Positions 38,955 to 47,976 of a stretch of DNA of 64,000 nucleotides are shown in pieces; position 1 is the first letter of the stretch, and the number at the start of each line of letters is the position of its first letter. The stretch covers positions 18,371 through 82,370 of the forward strand of contig DASVRA010000023.1 of NCBI GenBank assembly GCA_036388855.1. The letters run 5' to 3'. This DNA is from DASVRA01 sp036388855 (GTDB lineage Bacteria; Pseudomonadota; Alphaproteobacteria; Caulobacterales; Caulobacteraceae). Position numbers and translations under genes: made by a program. Below the pieces are notes generated by a model. The model searched no databases, was not told where the DNA came from, and was given only the letters and a program-made list of their open reading frames with translations.

Positions 38955-40114
38955 GCGCGGCCCTCCGGCACGGGGCGGAAGTCGAGGATGCGCAAGCCGT
39001 AGCCCTCCAGCCCCGCCGGATGGATCGGGCGGGCGGTGAGCAGCACCATGTCGCGCACGCCCAAGTCGAGCAGGATCTGGGCGCCGACGCCGTAGTCCCT
39101 GAGCGCACGGCCGTGCGGGTCGGGCGCGGCTCCGCCGAAGCGCTCGGAGACGCCGCTGGGGTTAAGATCGCGGATGAACACGACCACCCCGCCTTCGGGA
39201 TTACCGGCGATGGCGCGCAGGGCGGCGGCGGCGTAGTCGCGCCGGGAGTCGGCGCGGCCGAGGATGTCGGCGGTGATGTCGATCTGGTGCATGCGGACCA
39301 GGGTCGGGCGGTCGGGGTCGATGCGGCCTTTGACCAGCGCGATGTGCTCGGCGCCGTCGATGGTGTTGCGGTAGACCACCATGCGGAACTCGCCGCCATG
39401 GGCGCTCTCGAACGGGCGCTCCAGCACGCGCTCGACGTAGCGCTCGGTGCGGCGGCGGTAGGCGATCAGGTCGGCGATGGCGCCGATCTTCAGGCCGTGC
39501 AGCTGGGCGAAGGCGATCAGGTCGGGCAGGCGCGCCATCGAGCCGTCGTCGTTCATCACCTCGCAGATCACCCCGGCGGGGTAGAGGCCCGCCAGCCGGG
39601 AGATGTCGACGGCCGCCTCGGTGTGGCCGGCGCGGACCAGCACGCCCCCCTCGCGCGCCACCAAGGGGAAGACGTGGCCCGGGGAGACGATGTCGTCGGG
39701 GCCCCTGGTGGGGTCGATGGCCACCGAGACGGTGCGGGCGCGGTCATGGGCGGAGATGCCGGTGGTCACGCCCTCGCGCGCCTCGATCGAGACGGTGAAG
39801 GCGGTGCGGTGGGCCTCGCGGTTCTCGGCGGCCATGGGGGGCAGGCGCAGCTGGCGGGCGCGGTCTCCGGTGATGGCGAGGCAGATCAGGCCACGCGCGT
39901 GCTTGGCCATGAAGTTGATCTGCTCGGGCGTGGCCATCTGGGCGGGGATGATGACGTCGCCCTCGTTCTCCCGCTCCTCGGCGTCCACGAGGACGTAGGG
40001 GCGGCCCTCGCGCGCGTCCTCGATCACGTCCTCGATCGGGCTGATCGGGTCGTCGTGGGCGCGGTCGTTGGCGACGATGAGGCTAGGCTGCTGTTTCATT
40101 CCACCGGGCGGCAT
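38951..40114 (-). CDS. ribBX: DHBP synthase fused to a degenerate GTP cyclohydrolase II domain (RibBX type)
   Basis: The product has 387 residues. The N-terminal half (about 25-225) is 3,4-dihydroxy-2-butanone-4-phosphate synthase, with DAEERENEGDVI and LVRAGHTEAAVDI intact, so it should make the four-carbon unit. The C-terminal half has the fold of GTP cyclohydrolase II. However, the region that should read HSECLTGD...RCDCG reads MHQIDITADILGRADSRRDY, so all three zinc cysteines are absent. GTP cyclohydrolase II activity is therefore unlikely, matching the proteobacterial RibBX variant. A separate RibA should then exist elsewhere. The start may be the ATG at 40114 or at 40099 (MKQQPSL). Either overlaps the ribE end. 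Confidence 0.9.
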   Translation of the reverse strand: MPPGGMKQQPSLIVANDRAHDDPISPIEDVIEDAREGRPYVLVDAEERENEGDVIIPAQMATPEQINFMAKHARGLICLAITGDRARQLRLPPMAAENREAHRTAFTVSIEAREGVTTGISAHDRARTVSVAIDPTRGPDDIVSPGHVFPLVAREGGVLVRAGHTEAAVDISRLAGLYPAGVICEVMNDDGSMARLPDLIAFAQLHGLKIGAIADLIAYRRRTERYVERVLERPFESAHGGEFRMVVYRNTIDGAEHIALVKGRIDPDRPTLVRMHQIDITADILGRADSRRDYAAAALRAIAGNPEGGVVVFIRDLNPSGVSERFGGAAPDPHGRALRDYGVGAQILLDLGVRDMVLLTARPIHPAGLEGYGLRILDFRPVPEGRA

Positions 40115-40676
40115 AGCGCGCCAGCACGTCGATTTCGAGGTTCACGTGGGCGCCGGGGGCAAGATCGCCAAGGGTGGTGATGGCGAGGGTGTGGGGAATG
40201 ACGTTGACGCCGAAGGTATCGGCCTCGACCTCGTTGACCGTGAGGGAGACGCCGTCGAGGGTGATCGAGCCCTTGGGAGCGATGAAGCGGTGCAGCGGCG
40301 CCGGAGCGCGGATGCGGATGCGGCGAGAGCCGTCCTCGGGGGTGACGGCGGTGACTTCTCCGACGCCGTCGACGTGGCCGAGGACCATGTGCCCGCCGAG
40401 TTCCTCGCCGAGCTTCAGGGGGCGCTCGAGGTTTATCCGCGTTCCTTCGCTCCAGTCGCCAAGCGTGCTCTTCGACAGAGTCTCGCCCGACACCTCCACC
40501 GTGAAGCAGCCAGGCCCCGTCTCAACCACCGTCAGGCAGCAGCCGGAATGGGCGACGGAGGCGCCGATGGGAATGGAGGAGGTGTCGTAGGCGGTCTCGA
40601 TCTCAAGGCGCCGCGCGTGGGGCAGTTGCGCCACACCCCGCACCCGCCCGACGTCGTTTACGATCCCAGTGAACAT
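40083..40676 (-). CDS. ribE: Riboflavin synthase alpha chain
   Basis: RibE converts two lumazines to riboflavin. The 197-residue protein consists of two lumazine-binding repeats, starting MFTGIVNDVGRVRG and GHMVLGHVDGVGEV. Conserved SGCCLTV and VSGETL are in repeat one, and GSITLDGVSLTVNEV in repeat two. The stop lies inside the ribBX start region, and the ATG at 40676 shares one base with the ribD stop (TGATG). The chain is full length and normal. Confidence 0.95.
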   Translation of the reverse strand: MFTGIVNDVGRVRGVAQLPHARRLEIETAYDTSSIPIGASVAHSGCCLTVVETGPGCFTVEVSGETLSKSTLGDWSEGTRINLERPLKLGEELGGHMVLGHVDGVGEVTAVTPEDGSRRIRIRAPAPLHRFIAPKGSITLDGVSLTVNEVEADTFGVNVIPHTLAITTLGDLAPGAHVNLEIDVLARYAARWNETAA

Positions 40677-41401
40677 CAGGGGCGCTCGTACCGCTCCCAA
40701 AGATCGTCGCCGAGGGCTGTGACGGAGGTCCGGCGGAACCGCGGCGCGTCGGCCAGCTCGGCCAACGCCAGGGCGCCGACGCAGGGGCGGCCTTCGCCGC
40801 CGAGAACGAGCGGGGCGCGGAACCATTCCAGGCGGTCGACGAGGCCGCAGCGGATGAAGCTGGCCGCCACCTGGCCGCCGCCTTCGACGAACAGGCGCTG
40901 GAGGCCGAGGCCGGACAGCGCCCGCATCGTGGCGTGCAGGTCGGGCCGTTCGCCTGCCGGCTGCACCTGAACCATTTGCACGCCCGCCGCCTCAAGCTCC
41001 TCCTGCGGCGGCCCCACGCTCACTACCACCGTCGGCGTCTCCCGCGCTGTCCGCACGAGTTTGGAGTCCAGGGGCAGGCGCTGACGGCTGTCGAGGACGA
41101 CGCGCGCCGGGTGCGTGGTTCGAGACGCGCCCGATGGGCGCTCCTCACCATGACGAAGTGGGGTGCGGCCGCTCCCCTTCTCGTCATCCTGAGAAGCGGC
41201 GAAGCCGCGTCTCGAAGGACGCACCGTCAGCTCCGGGTCATCAGCAAGAGCGGTTTCGATGCCGATCACCACCGCGTCGTGTTCGGCCCGCAAGCGGTGA
41301 ACCTGCTCGCGCGCGGCCTCGCCGGTGATCCAGCGGCTCTCTCCCCCAGCGGTGGCGATGCGGCCGTCGAGCGAGGTGGCCAGCTTGAGCGTGACGCTCA
41401 T
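40676..41401 (-). CDS. ribD: RibD-type pyrimidine reductase, deaminase domain absent, repeat inserted
   Basis: The 241-residue protein corresponds only to the C-terminal reductase half of RibD, which reduces the ribosyl pyrimidinone with NADPH. It starts MSVTLKLATSLDGRIATAGG at ATG 41401, overlapping the nrdR stop (ATGA). Motifs SRWITGEAAREQVH, IGIETALADDPELT, VVLDSRQRLPLDSKL and LFVEGGGQVAASFI are intact. No deaminase zinc motif (HAE..PCxxxxxxPPC) is present here or in the frame upstream. Between ELTV and RVVLDS there is an extra segment of about 38 residues encoded by the palindromic repeat at 41111-41224. A separate deaminase would be needed for riboflavin synthesis. Confidence 0.9.
   Translation of the reverse strand: MSVTLKLATSLDGRIATAGGESRWITGEAAREQVHRLRAEHDAVVIGIETALADDPELTVRPSRRGFAASQDDEKGSGRTPLRHGEERPSGASRTTHPARVVLDSRQRLPLDSKLVRTARETPTVVVSVGPPQEELEAAGVQMVQVQPAGERPDLHATMRALSGLGLQRLFVEGGGQVAASFIRCGLVDRLEWFRAPLVLGGEGRPCVGALALAELADAPRFRRTSVTALGDDLWERYERP
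41111..41224. repeat. Palindromic repeat, family 2, in-frame inside ribD
   Basis: The two half-units seen at 37844-37945 occur here in reversed order: GTGCGTGGTTCGAGACG...CTCCTCACCATGACG, a 26-base spacer, then CGTCATCCTGAGAAGC...GTCTCGAAGGACGCAC. The length is 114 bases, a multiple of three. It is translated as part of ribD (VRPSRR...QDDE...HGEERP), in the same frame as in thiL. It therefore looks like a palindromic element tolerated as a peptide insert, like the Rickettsia palindromic elements in principle. Confidence 0.85.
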
Positions 41402-41850
41402 TCCTCGCTCAGTTGCTTGGCCAGGTCGGCGAACTGGGAGGTTTCGCGGAAGTCCTTCCACACCGAGGCGTAGCGGATGTAGCCGATCTCATCGAGTTCC
41501 TTGAGCCCGTCCATCACCTTCTCGCCGACGACCTGGGAGGGGATCTCGGTTTCGCCCATGCTTTCGAGCTGGCGCACGATGCCAGAGACCATCTTCTCCA
41601 CCCGCTCGGGATCGACTGGCCGCTTGCGCAGCGCGATCTGGACCGAGCGCATCAGCTTGTCGCGGTCGAAGGGGATGCGGCGGCCGGAGCGCTTGACGAT
41701 CACCAGCTCGCGCAGCTGCACCCGCTCGAAGGTGGTGAAGCGGCCGCCACATTCGGGGCAGTGGCGCCGGCGCCGGATCGCCGCGCCGTCCTCGGACGGG
41801 CGCGAGTCCTTCACCTGGCTGTCGGGGCTGGAGCAGAAGGGGCAGCGCAC
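41398..41850 (-). CDS. nrdR: Transcriptional repressor NrdR
   Basis: NrdR senses dNTP/ATP levels and represses ribonucleotide reductase genes. The 150-residue protein starts VRCPFCSSPDSQVKDSRPSE at GTG 41850, eight bases after the glyA stop. The zinc ribbon has CPFC and CPECGGRFTTFER. The ATP-cone (about 46-136) includes VVKRSGRRIPFDRDKL-type VIVKRSGRRIPFDRDKLM. The family is 150-160 residues and complete. The glyA-nrdR-rib-nusB order is common in alphaproteobacteria. Confidence 0.96.
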   Translation of the reverse strand: MRCPFCSSPDSQVKDSRPSEDGAAIRRRRHCPECGGRFTTFERVQLRELVIVKRSGRRIPFDRDKLMRSVQIALRKRPVDPERVEKMVSGIVRQLESMGETEIPSQVVGEKVMDGLKELDEIGYIRYASVWKDFRETSQFADLAKQLSEE

Positions 41851-41858
41851 GCGGATTC

Positions 41859-43181
<1,323 letters not shown>

Positions 43182-43378
43182 CGGCGCGGCCTCGTCTCGT
43201 TGAAGCGCCTGTTTAGCCGCTAGCGCGCAGGGGGCCAATCACGACCGCCAAAGATGAACGGAAGGAGGAACTTTCCCGCGCACCGCCGGTTGGGAGCCCA
43301 ACGCCGGAAAACTCTATCAATTGCTAAGCTTGCTGCCTTTGGCGGCGGGCGAACCTAGGCATTTCGCGGAGTGCGCCG

Positions 43379-43807
43379 ATGCCCGACGAGACCTCCGACA
43401 CCCTGGCCGACGCCCGCCTCCTGCGGCTCAGCGCCGCCATCGCGGCGGCCTACGTCTCCAATCACCCCACCCCGCCTGAACGGATCGGTGAGCTGGTCAA
43501 CACGGTTCACCGCACGCTGAGGTCCCTGAATGGAAGGGCGCCGCCGCCCCCGGCGGAAAAGCCGAAGCCCGCGGTGCCGATTTCCAAATCCGTGCAGCCC
43601 GACCACATCGTCTGCCTGGAGGACGGCAAGCAGCTGAAGATGCTGAAACGCTACCTGCGCGCCCGCTACAACCTCAGCCCGGAGGAATACCGGCGCAAGT
43701 GGGGCCTGCCGCCGGATTACCCCATGGTGGCCCCGGCCTACGCCCAACGGCGCTCGGCGTTCGCGCGGGAGCTCGGGCTGGGCAAGGGCGTGCGGCGCAA
43801 GAGCTGA
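43379..43807 (+). CDS. MucR/Ros-family regulator with altered zinc-finger residues
   Basis: This is a 142-residue DNA-binding regulator. The N-terminal helical part (about 1-50, IAAAYVSNHPTPPERIGELV) is the oligomerisation region of MucR. The C-terminal domain matches the MucR finger in order: QPDHIVCLEDGKQLKMLKRY, then NLSPEEYRRKWGLPPDYPMV and YAQRRSAFARELGLG. Typical MucR has CLEDGKKxKSLKRHLxxHY. Here both His positions are replaced (Tyr92 and Arg96), with Cys79 and Asp82 kept. Zinc binding is doubtful, though some relatives fold without zinc. The gene lies alone between glyA (divergent) and an exported hypothetical. Confidence 0.88.
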   Translation: MPDETSDTLADARLLRLSAAIAAAYVSNHPTPPERIGELVNTVHRTLRSLNGRAPPPPAEKPKPAVPISKSVQPDHIVCLEDGKQLKMLKRYLRARYNLSPEEYRRKWGLPPDYPMVAPAYAQRRSAFARELGLGKGVRRKS

Positions 43808-43848
43808 GGCGGGAAGAGCCGGCGGGCTGAGGCGCTGCCCTTCCCGCC
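43808..43848. terminator. Hairpin between convergent mucR-like and hypothetical genes
   Basis: GGCGGGAAG and CTTCCCGCC pair across a GC-rich 23-base loop directly after the mucR-like stop. The convergent gene ends at 43861. The stem lacks a following T-run, so it is a weak call. Confidence 0.3.
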
Positions 43849-43860
43849 CCCTTTGCCGGC

Positions 43861-44184
43861 TCAGCCCTTCAGGGCGGCGCAGGCGCCGGAGAGTTCGGCC
43901 TGGAGTTCGCTCTTGCCGTAGCCCGTGGCCTTGTTGGCCTGCATGCGCGCGGCCGACTTGCGGGCGCTCGCCTGCTCCAGGGCGTAGGTGCTGCGGTTGG
44001 CGCGGTTGGCCTTGAGCCAGGCGTCGAAGGCCGACGCGTCGCCGCCGCCGAGGTTGGCCGAACTGGCCAGGCCCGCGCAGCGCGCGGCCTTCAGGTACTG
44101 GATGTCGGTGGCGCCGCCGGGTTGGGCCATCGCCGCCGAACCGCCGGCCGCCGCAACGAGAAGAGCCGCCATCAGGATACGCAT
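43861..44184 (-). CDS. Small exported hypothetical protein
   Basis: The 107-residue product has a clear signal peptide (MRILMAALLVAAAGGSAAMA, cleaved before QPGG), and GGAGG lies six bases before the ATG. The mature part is helical with two Cys (ARCAGL and GACAAL) that could pair in the periplasm. It has a Lys/Ala-rich middle (LEQASARKSAARMQANKATGYG). I do not recognise the family. It stands alone, convergent with the mucR-like gene. Confidence 0.7.
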   Translation of the reverse strand: MRILMAALLVAAAGGSAAMAQPGGATDIQYLKAARCAGLASSANLGGGDASAFDAWLKANRANRSTYALEQASARKSAARMQANKATGYGKSELQAELSGACAALKG

Positions 44185-44405
44185 GTCGCTACCTCCACGA
44201 GGTGGGTTGAAGACTTGGAGAGGCTGCGGCCGTGACTGAGGGAATCCAAATTAAATACAGGTAAGGCAGGTTAAACTTCAGTCATGATCCGCCGCAGTTC
44301 GGCCGCGTTTGTGAACTTCACGTAATATTACACGGCTGCTGTACTTGATCGCCAGCCGCGGCGCGGCGTCTTTCCGCAGACGGGCCTACGCCTTATGTCC
44401 GGTCC

Positions 44406-44903
44406 ATGGCCGAAGCCTTCAATGAGCGGAACCTCACCGGCGACAAGGCGGCGCGCTACGCGGAGGCGGCGCGGGAGATCGCGGCGGTGCTGGAGGGCGA
44501 GCCGGACCGCACCGCCATGATGGCGACGGTCGCGGCCATGCTGCACCAGAGCTTCGGCCACTATTTCTGGACCGGGTTCTACGTGGCCGATCCGGCCAAG
44601 CCGGGCGAACTGGTCGTCGGCCCCTATCAGGGCACGCTGGGCTGCCTGCGCATTCCCTTTGGGCGCGGGGTGTGCGGAACCGCGGCGGCGGAGCGGCGCA
44701 CGGTGCTGGTGGAGGACGTGGAGGCTTTTCCCGGCCACATCGCCTGCGACAGCCGCTCGCGCAGCGAAATCGTTACGCCGGTGTTCGACGCCACAGGCGC
44801 GCTGATCGCCGTGTTCGATGTGGATTCAGAGCAGCCGGCGGCCTTCGACGAGACCGATCGCGCCGGCATCGAAACCATTCTGCGCCAGGTGTTCGGCGCC
44901 TAA
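44406..44903 (+). CDS. msrC: Free methionine-(R)-sulfoxide reductase (GAF domain)
   Basis: This enzyme reduces free methionine-R-sulfoxide. The 165-residue GAF protein has FWTGFYV, GPYQGTLGCLRIPFGRGVCG, and FPGHIACDSRSRSEIVTPVF. All three conserved Cys of the fRMsr family are present (LGC, GVCG, IACD). Length and fold match fRMsr of E. coli and yeast. The gene lies alone in the plus direction 45 bases before the next start. The 221-base gap upstream is AT-rich and likely holds the promoter, though no clean sigma motif is clear. Confidence 0.93.
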   Translation: MAEAFNERNLTGDKAARYAEAAREIAAVLEGEPDRTAMMATVAAMLHQSFGHYFWTGFYVADPAKPGELVVGPYQGTLGCLRIPFGRGVCGTAAAERRTVLVEDVEAFPGHIACDSRSRSEIVTPVFDATGALIAVFDVDSEQPAAFDETDRAGIETILRQVFGA

Positions 44904-44960
44904 GCCTTCCTCAACCTGATCGGGCGCATACCCGGCGCAGGATTTGCACGCGGCGCGCCC

Positions 44961-46130
44961 ATGCTCCAGGCCGAGGTTCTACATCCGTCCGCCTTGGGCG
45001 ACGCCGAGCTCGCCGCCTGGCGCGCCTGGTGCGCGGCGACGCCCGCGTTCGACAGCCCCCTGCTCGGCCCCGAGTTCGCCCGGCTGATGGAACAGGTGCG
45101 CGAGGACGCGCGGGTGGCGGTGTTTCGCCGCGGGGGCCAGCTCGCCGGCTTCCTGGCTCACCACAGGCGGCCGGACGGCTTCGCCCGGCCGATCGGCGCC
45201 ACCTTTTCCGACTACCACGCGCTGATCGCCCCGCCGGGCGCCAAGCTGGACATCGGCGAGGCGCTGGCGGCGGCGCGCATCTCCGCCTTCCGCTACTGCG
45301 CGGTCATCGATCCGCAGGGGGTGTTCGCGGCTTCCTCACAGCCGGCGGAGCCCGGCTGGCGCATCGTCGTGGGCCCCGACGCGGAAGCCTACCGCGAGCG
45401 CATCCGCGCGGCCAATCCTAAGCGCTACAAGAACTTCCGCCGGCTGCAGAGCAAGCTGGAGCGCGAGGTGGGGCCGATCGAGGTCACGCCCCGCGACTCG
45501 GACAAAGCCGCGTTCGAACAGCTCCTGGCTTGGAAGCGCGAGCAGTACCGCGCCACTGGCCTGCACGACACTCTACGCACCGAATGGGCCCAGAGGCTGA
45601 TGCGCCAGGCGTTCGCGCAGCGCACCGGGGAACTGCGTGGGGTGATGACCACGCTGCGCGCCGGCGGACGGCTGGTGGCGGGGCACTTCGGGATAACCTG
45701 CCGTGGCGTCTGGCACGGCTGGATCTCGGCCTATGACGCGGAGGTCTGCGCCTGCGGGCCAGGCGTGGTGCTGATGCTGCAGCTGCCCGACATCGTGCGC
45801 GCGCTGGGGGTGGAGACTTACGACATGGCTCCGTGGCACGCCCACTACAAATCCCCCTTCGCCACCGGGACGGTCGCCACCGGCGAAGGTCTGGTCACCG
45901 CTTCCAGCACTGCCGGCCGCGCCGCCGCGCTTTGTGAGGGCGCGTGGGAAGTGGCGGGGGCAGCGCGGCGGCCGATCCTTTCGCGCCTGCGCCGGCGGCT
46001 CGACCACATCGCCGCGGTGGAGCTGTCGGCGGCGGGCCGAATGCTGGGCGTGGCCGAGGCGCTGGCCGGCTACGCCCGCCGCAGCTCCAGCCGCAAGGAG
46101 GCCGGCGAGGACGCCCGGCAAGAAGCGTGA
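44961..46130 (+). CDS. GNAT/FemAB-like acetyltransferase (BioF2/CelD type)
   Basis: The product is a 389-residue protein with the BioF2-like GNAT fold seen in CelD and FemAB-related proteins. Visible pieces are FARPIGATFSDYHALIAPP, RIRAANPKRYKNFRRLQSKL (conserved central region) and LRAGGRLVAGHFGITCRGVWHGW, followed by MAPWHAHYKSPFA. Such proteins modify exopolysaccharides or cell-wall precursors. The stop overlaps the start of a glycosyltransferase gene (GTGA at 46127-46130), so it likely acts on the same glycan, which is inference. Confidence 0.78.
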   Translation: MLQAEVLHPSALGDAELAAWRAWCAATPAFDSPLLGPEFARLMEQVREDARVAVFRRGGQLAGFLAHHRRPDGFARPIGATFSDYHALIAPPGAKLDIGEALAAARISAFRYCAVIDPQGVFAASSQPAEPGWRIVVGPDAEAYRERIRAANPKRYKNFRRLQSKLEREVGPIEVTPRDSDKAAFEQLLAWKREQYRATGLHDTLRTEWAQRLMRQAFAQRTGELRGVMTTLRAGGRLVAGHFGITCRGVWHGWISAYDAEVCACGPGVVLMLQLPDIVRALGVETYDMAPWHAHYKSPFATGTVATGEGLVTASSTAGRAAALCEGAWEVAGAARRPILSRLRRRLDHIAAVELSAAGRMLGVAEALAGYARRSSSRKEAGEDARQEA

Positions 46131-47035
46131 AGGTCTCCGTCGTCGTCCCGACCCAGCGCCGACCTCAGTCGCTGGAGCGCGCCCTCCGCTCAGTGCTACG
46201 CCAAGCCTTTGACCCGGCGCAGATGGAACTGATCGTCGTCGATAATGACAACGCGCCCTCCGCCCGCGCCATCGTCCAAGCCGCCGCCGCGAAAGCGCCT
46301 TTCCCAGTCATTTACGTGCACGAGCCGCGACCCGGCGTGGCCAGCGCCCGCAACGCCGCCATGGCCCAGGTGCGCGCGCCGTTCGTCGCCTTCCTGGATG
46401 ATGACGAGGAAGCGCCGCAGGGCTGGCTCGGCGCGCTGGTCCGCGCCCAAGCCGCCTTCGAGGCCGACGTGGTGTTCGGTCCGGTTCGTGGCGCGGCGCC
46501 CCAGAGTGCCGGGTGGAGGCGGGCCTACCTCGAACGCTTCTTCTCGCGCGAAGGGCCGCCCTTCTCCTGCGTGATCGAGCAGCCGTACGGCTGCGGGTGC
46601 AGCCTCGTGCGGGTGGCCGCCCTACCCGCCACCGCCGCGCCGTTTTCACTCGCGCAGAACCGTTTCGGCGGCGAGGACGACCTTCTGTTCGCGCAGATGA
46701 AGGCGCGCGGCGCCCACTTCGCCTGGGCTCCCGACGCCTGGGTGCTGGAGCACCCCGCGCCCGAGCGGCTGACGCTGCGTTATGCGCTGCGCCGGGCCTT
46801 CGCCTATGGCCAGGGCCCCGCCTTTGCCGGCTGGCGCCGCCGCGACTGGCCCGCCGTCGCCTTCTGGATGACGGTGGGCGCGGTGCAGACGCCAGTTTAT
46901 GGCGGACTGGCTGCGCTGAAGTGGCTGCAAGGCGCCCCCGACCGCGCCTTCGCGCTCGACCGCGCCGCGCGCGCCGCCGGCAAGCTCCTCTGGTTCCCGC
47001 CCTTCAAGCCGAGCTTCTACGGTCTTTCCGGCTGA
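46127..47035 (+). CDS. Family 2 glycosyltransferase
   Basis: The 302-residue protein starts at GTG 46127, overlapping the GNAT stop. The GT-A fold starts VKVSVVVPTQRRPQSLERAL and continues with ELIVVDNDNAPSARAIV, GVASARNAAMAQVRAPFVAF and LDDDEEAP (the DxD motif). The ED-containing FGGEDDLLFAQMKARGAHF and a C-terminal helical segment with an amphipathic end follow. It transfers a sugar from a nucleotide-sugar; the acceptor is unknown. Paired with the upstream acetyltransferase it suggests surface glycan modification. Confidence 0.9.
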   Translation: MKVSVVVPTQRRPQSLERALRSVLRQAFDPAQMELIVVDNDNAPSARAIVQAAAAKAPFPVIYVHEPRPGVASARNAAMAQVRAPFVAFLDDDEEAPQGWLGALVRAQAAFEADVVFGPVRGAAPQSAGWRRAYLERFFSREGPPFSCVIEQPYGCGCSLVRVAALPATAAPFSLAQNRFGGEDDLLFAQMKARGAHFAWAPDAWVLEHPAPERLTLRYALRRAFAYGQGPAFAGWRRRDWPAVAFWMTVGAVQTPVYGGLAALKWLQGAPDRAFALDRAARAAGKLLWFPPFKPSFYGLSG

Positions 47036-47059
47036 CCGGCGGCCCTGCCGACCGGCTCG

Positions 47060-47076
47060 TTCAAACCCGCTTAACC
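47060..47076. promoter_or_regulatory. CtrA-like binding site before the lytic transglycosylase
   Basis: TTCA-N7-TTAACC (bases 47060-47063 and 47071-47076) matches the CtrA consensus TTAA-N7-TTAACC with one mismatch, and is followed by AT. It is 23 bases upstream of the SLT start. A regulatory role is plausible because CtrA controls many envelope and polar genes in this lineage, but the match could be chance. Confidence 0.35.
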
Positions 47077-47098
47077 ATGTTCGTTCACCTGTGGGACC

Positions 47099-47923
47099 AT
47101 GTCGGTGCAGGGGATCCGGGGGGTGGTGGAGGGCGCGATCCAGCGCGCCTCCGAGGCCACCGGCGTGGACTTCTCGTTCCTGCTGGGCACGGCCAAGCGG
47201 GAGAGCGGCTACAATCCCAGGGCCCAGGCGGCGAGTTCCTCGGCGGCGGGGCTTTTCCAGTTCGTCGAACAGACCTGGCTGGCGACGCTGAAGAAGCACG
47301 GGGCCAAGTACGGCTATGCGCGCTACGCGGACCTGATCTCGCGCGGGCCGGACGGGCGGTATCACGTCGGCGGGGGCGAGGCGCGCCGCGCGGTGCTGGA
47401 CCTGCGGCTCGATGCGCGGGCGGCCTCGCTGATGGCCGGCGAGCTGACTAGCGATCATGCTTCCTATCTGCGCGGGCGAGTCGGGCGCGATCCCAGTTCC
47501 GGGGAGCTGTACGCGGCGCACTTCCTGGGGCCGCAGGGGTCGGCGCGGCTGATCGAGGCGATGAGCCGCAACCCCGGCATGAGCGCCGCGGCTCTGTTCC
47601 CCGACGCTGCGGCGGCGAACCGGCCGATCTTCTACCGCGAGGGGCGGGCGGCGACGGTGGCGGAGGTTTACGCCAACCTGACCCAAGGCGGGCATGGGCG
47701 AGCGGTCAGCGCCCCCTCCCCCGCCGTCGACGAGGACCAGGGGTTCGCCCGTTATGCCGGCGCGCGGCGGCTGGAGCGCATCCAGGCTGAGCGGGTGCTG
47801 GTGGACATGGTGCTGCGCGGGCCAGCCTCGCCCGACCGCGCGGGAGGCTATGGGAGCGCGATGCTGACCTCCGACATGCTGCGCGTGCTGAGCGACGCGC
47901 GCGAGGGAAAAGGCCGCAGCTAG
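47099..47923 (+). CDS. SLT-domain lytic transglycosylase-like protein
   Basis: The 274-residue protein has the SLT fold at the N-terminus: DFSFLLGTAKRESGYNPRAQ with the catalytic Glu (about residue 35), SSSAAGLFQFVEQTW, and ELYAAHFLGPQGSARLIEA. There is no obvious signal peptide. It may reach the periplasm by a non-Sec route, act inside a secretion or flagellar apparatus, or have a mis-set start. The second half (about 175-274) is helical and unassigned. A CtrA-like site lies just before it. Confidence 0.82.
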   Translation: MSVQGIRGVVEGAIQRASEATGVDFSFLLGTAKRESGYNPRAQAASSSAAGLFQFVEQTWLATLKKHGAKYGYARYADLISRGPDGRYHVGGGEARRAVLDLRLDARAASLMAGELTSDHASYLRGRVGRDPSSGELYAAHFLGPQGSARLIEAMSRNPGMSAAALFPDAAAANRPIFYREGRAATVAEVYANLTQGGHGRAVSAPSPAVDEDQGFARYAGARRLERIQAERVLVDMVLRGPASPDRAGGYGSAMLTSDMLRVLSDAREGKGRS

Positions 47924-47976
47924 GGCAGGCGGAATCGGGCTAAGGCTGGGGCTGCGGCGGCGATTCCGGTAAAGGA

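Noticed and set aside
38951..40114. Calling RibBX an active bifunctional RibBA
   Set aside because: The GTP cyclohydrolase II zinc cysteines (CxxxxxxxxxxxCxC) are absent, so the second activity is not supported.
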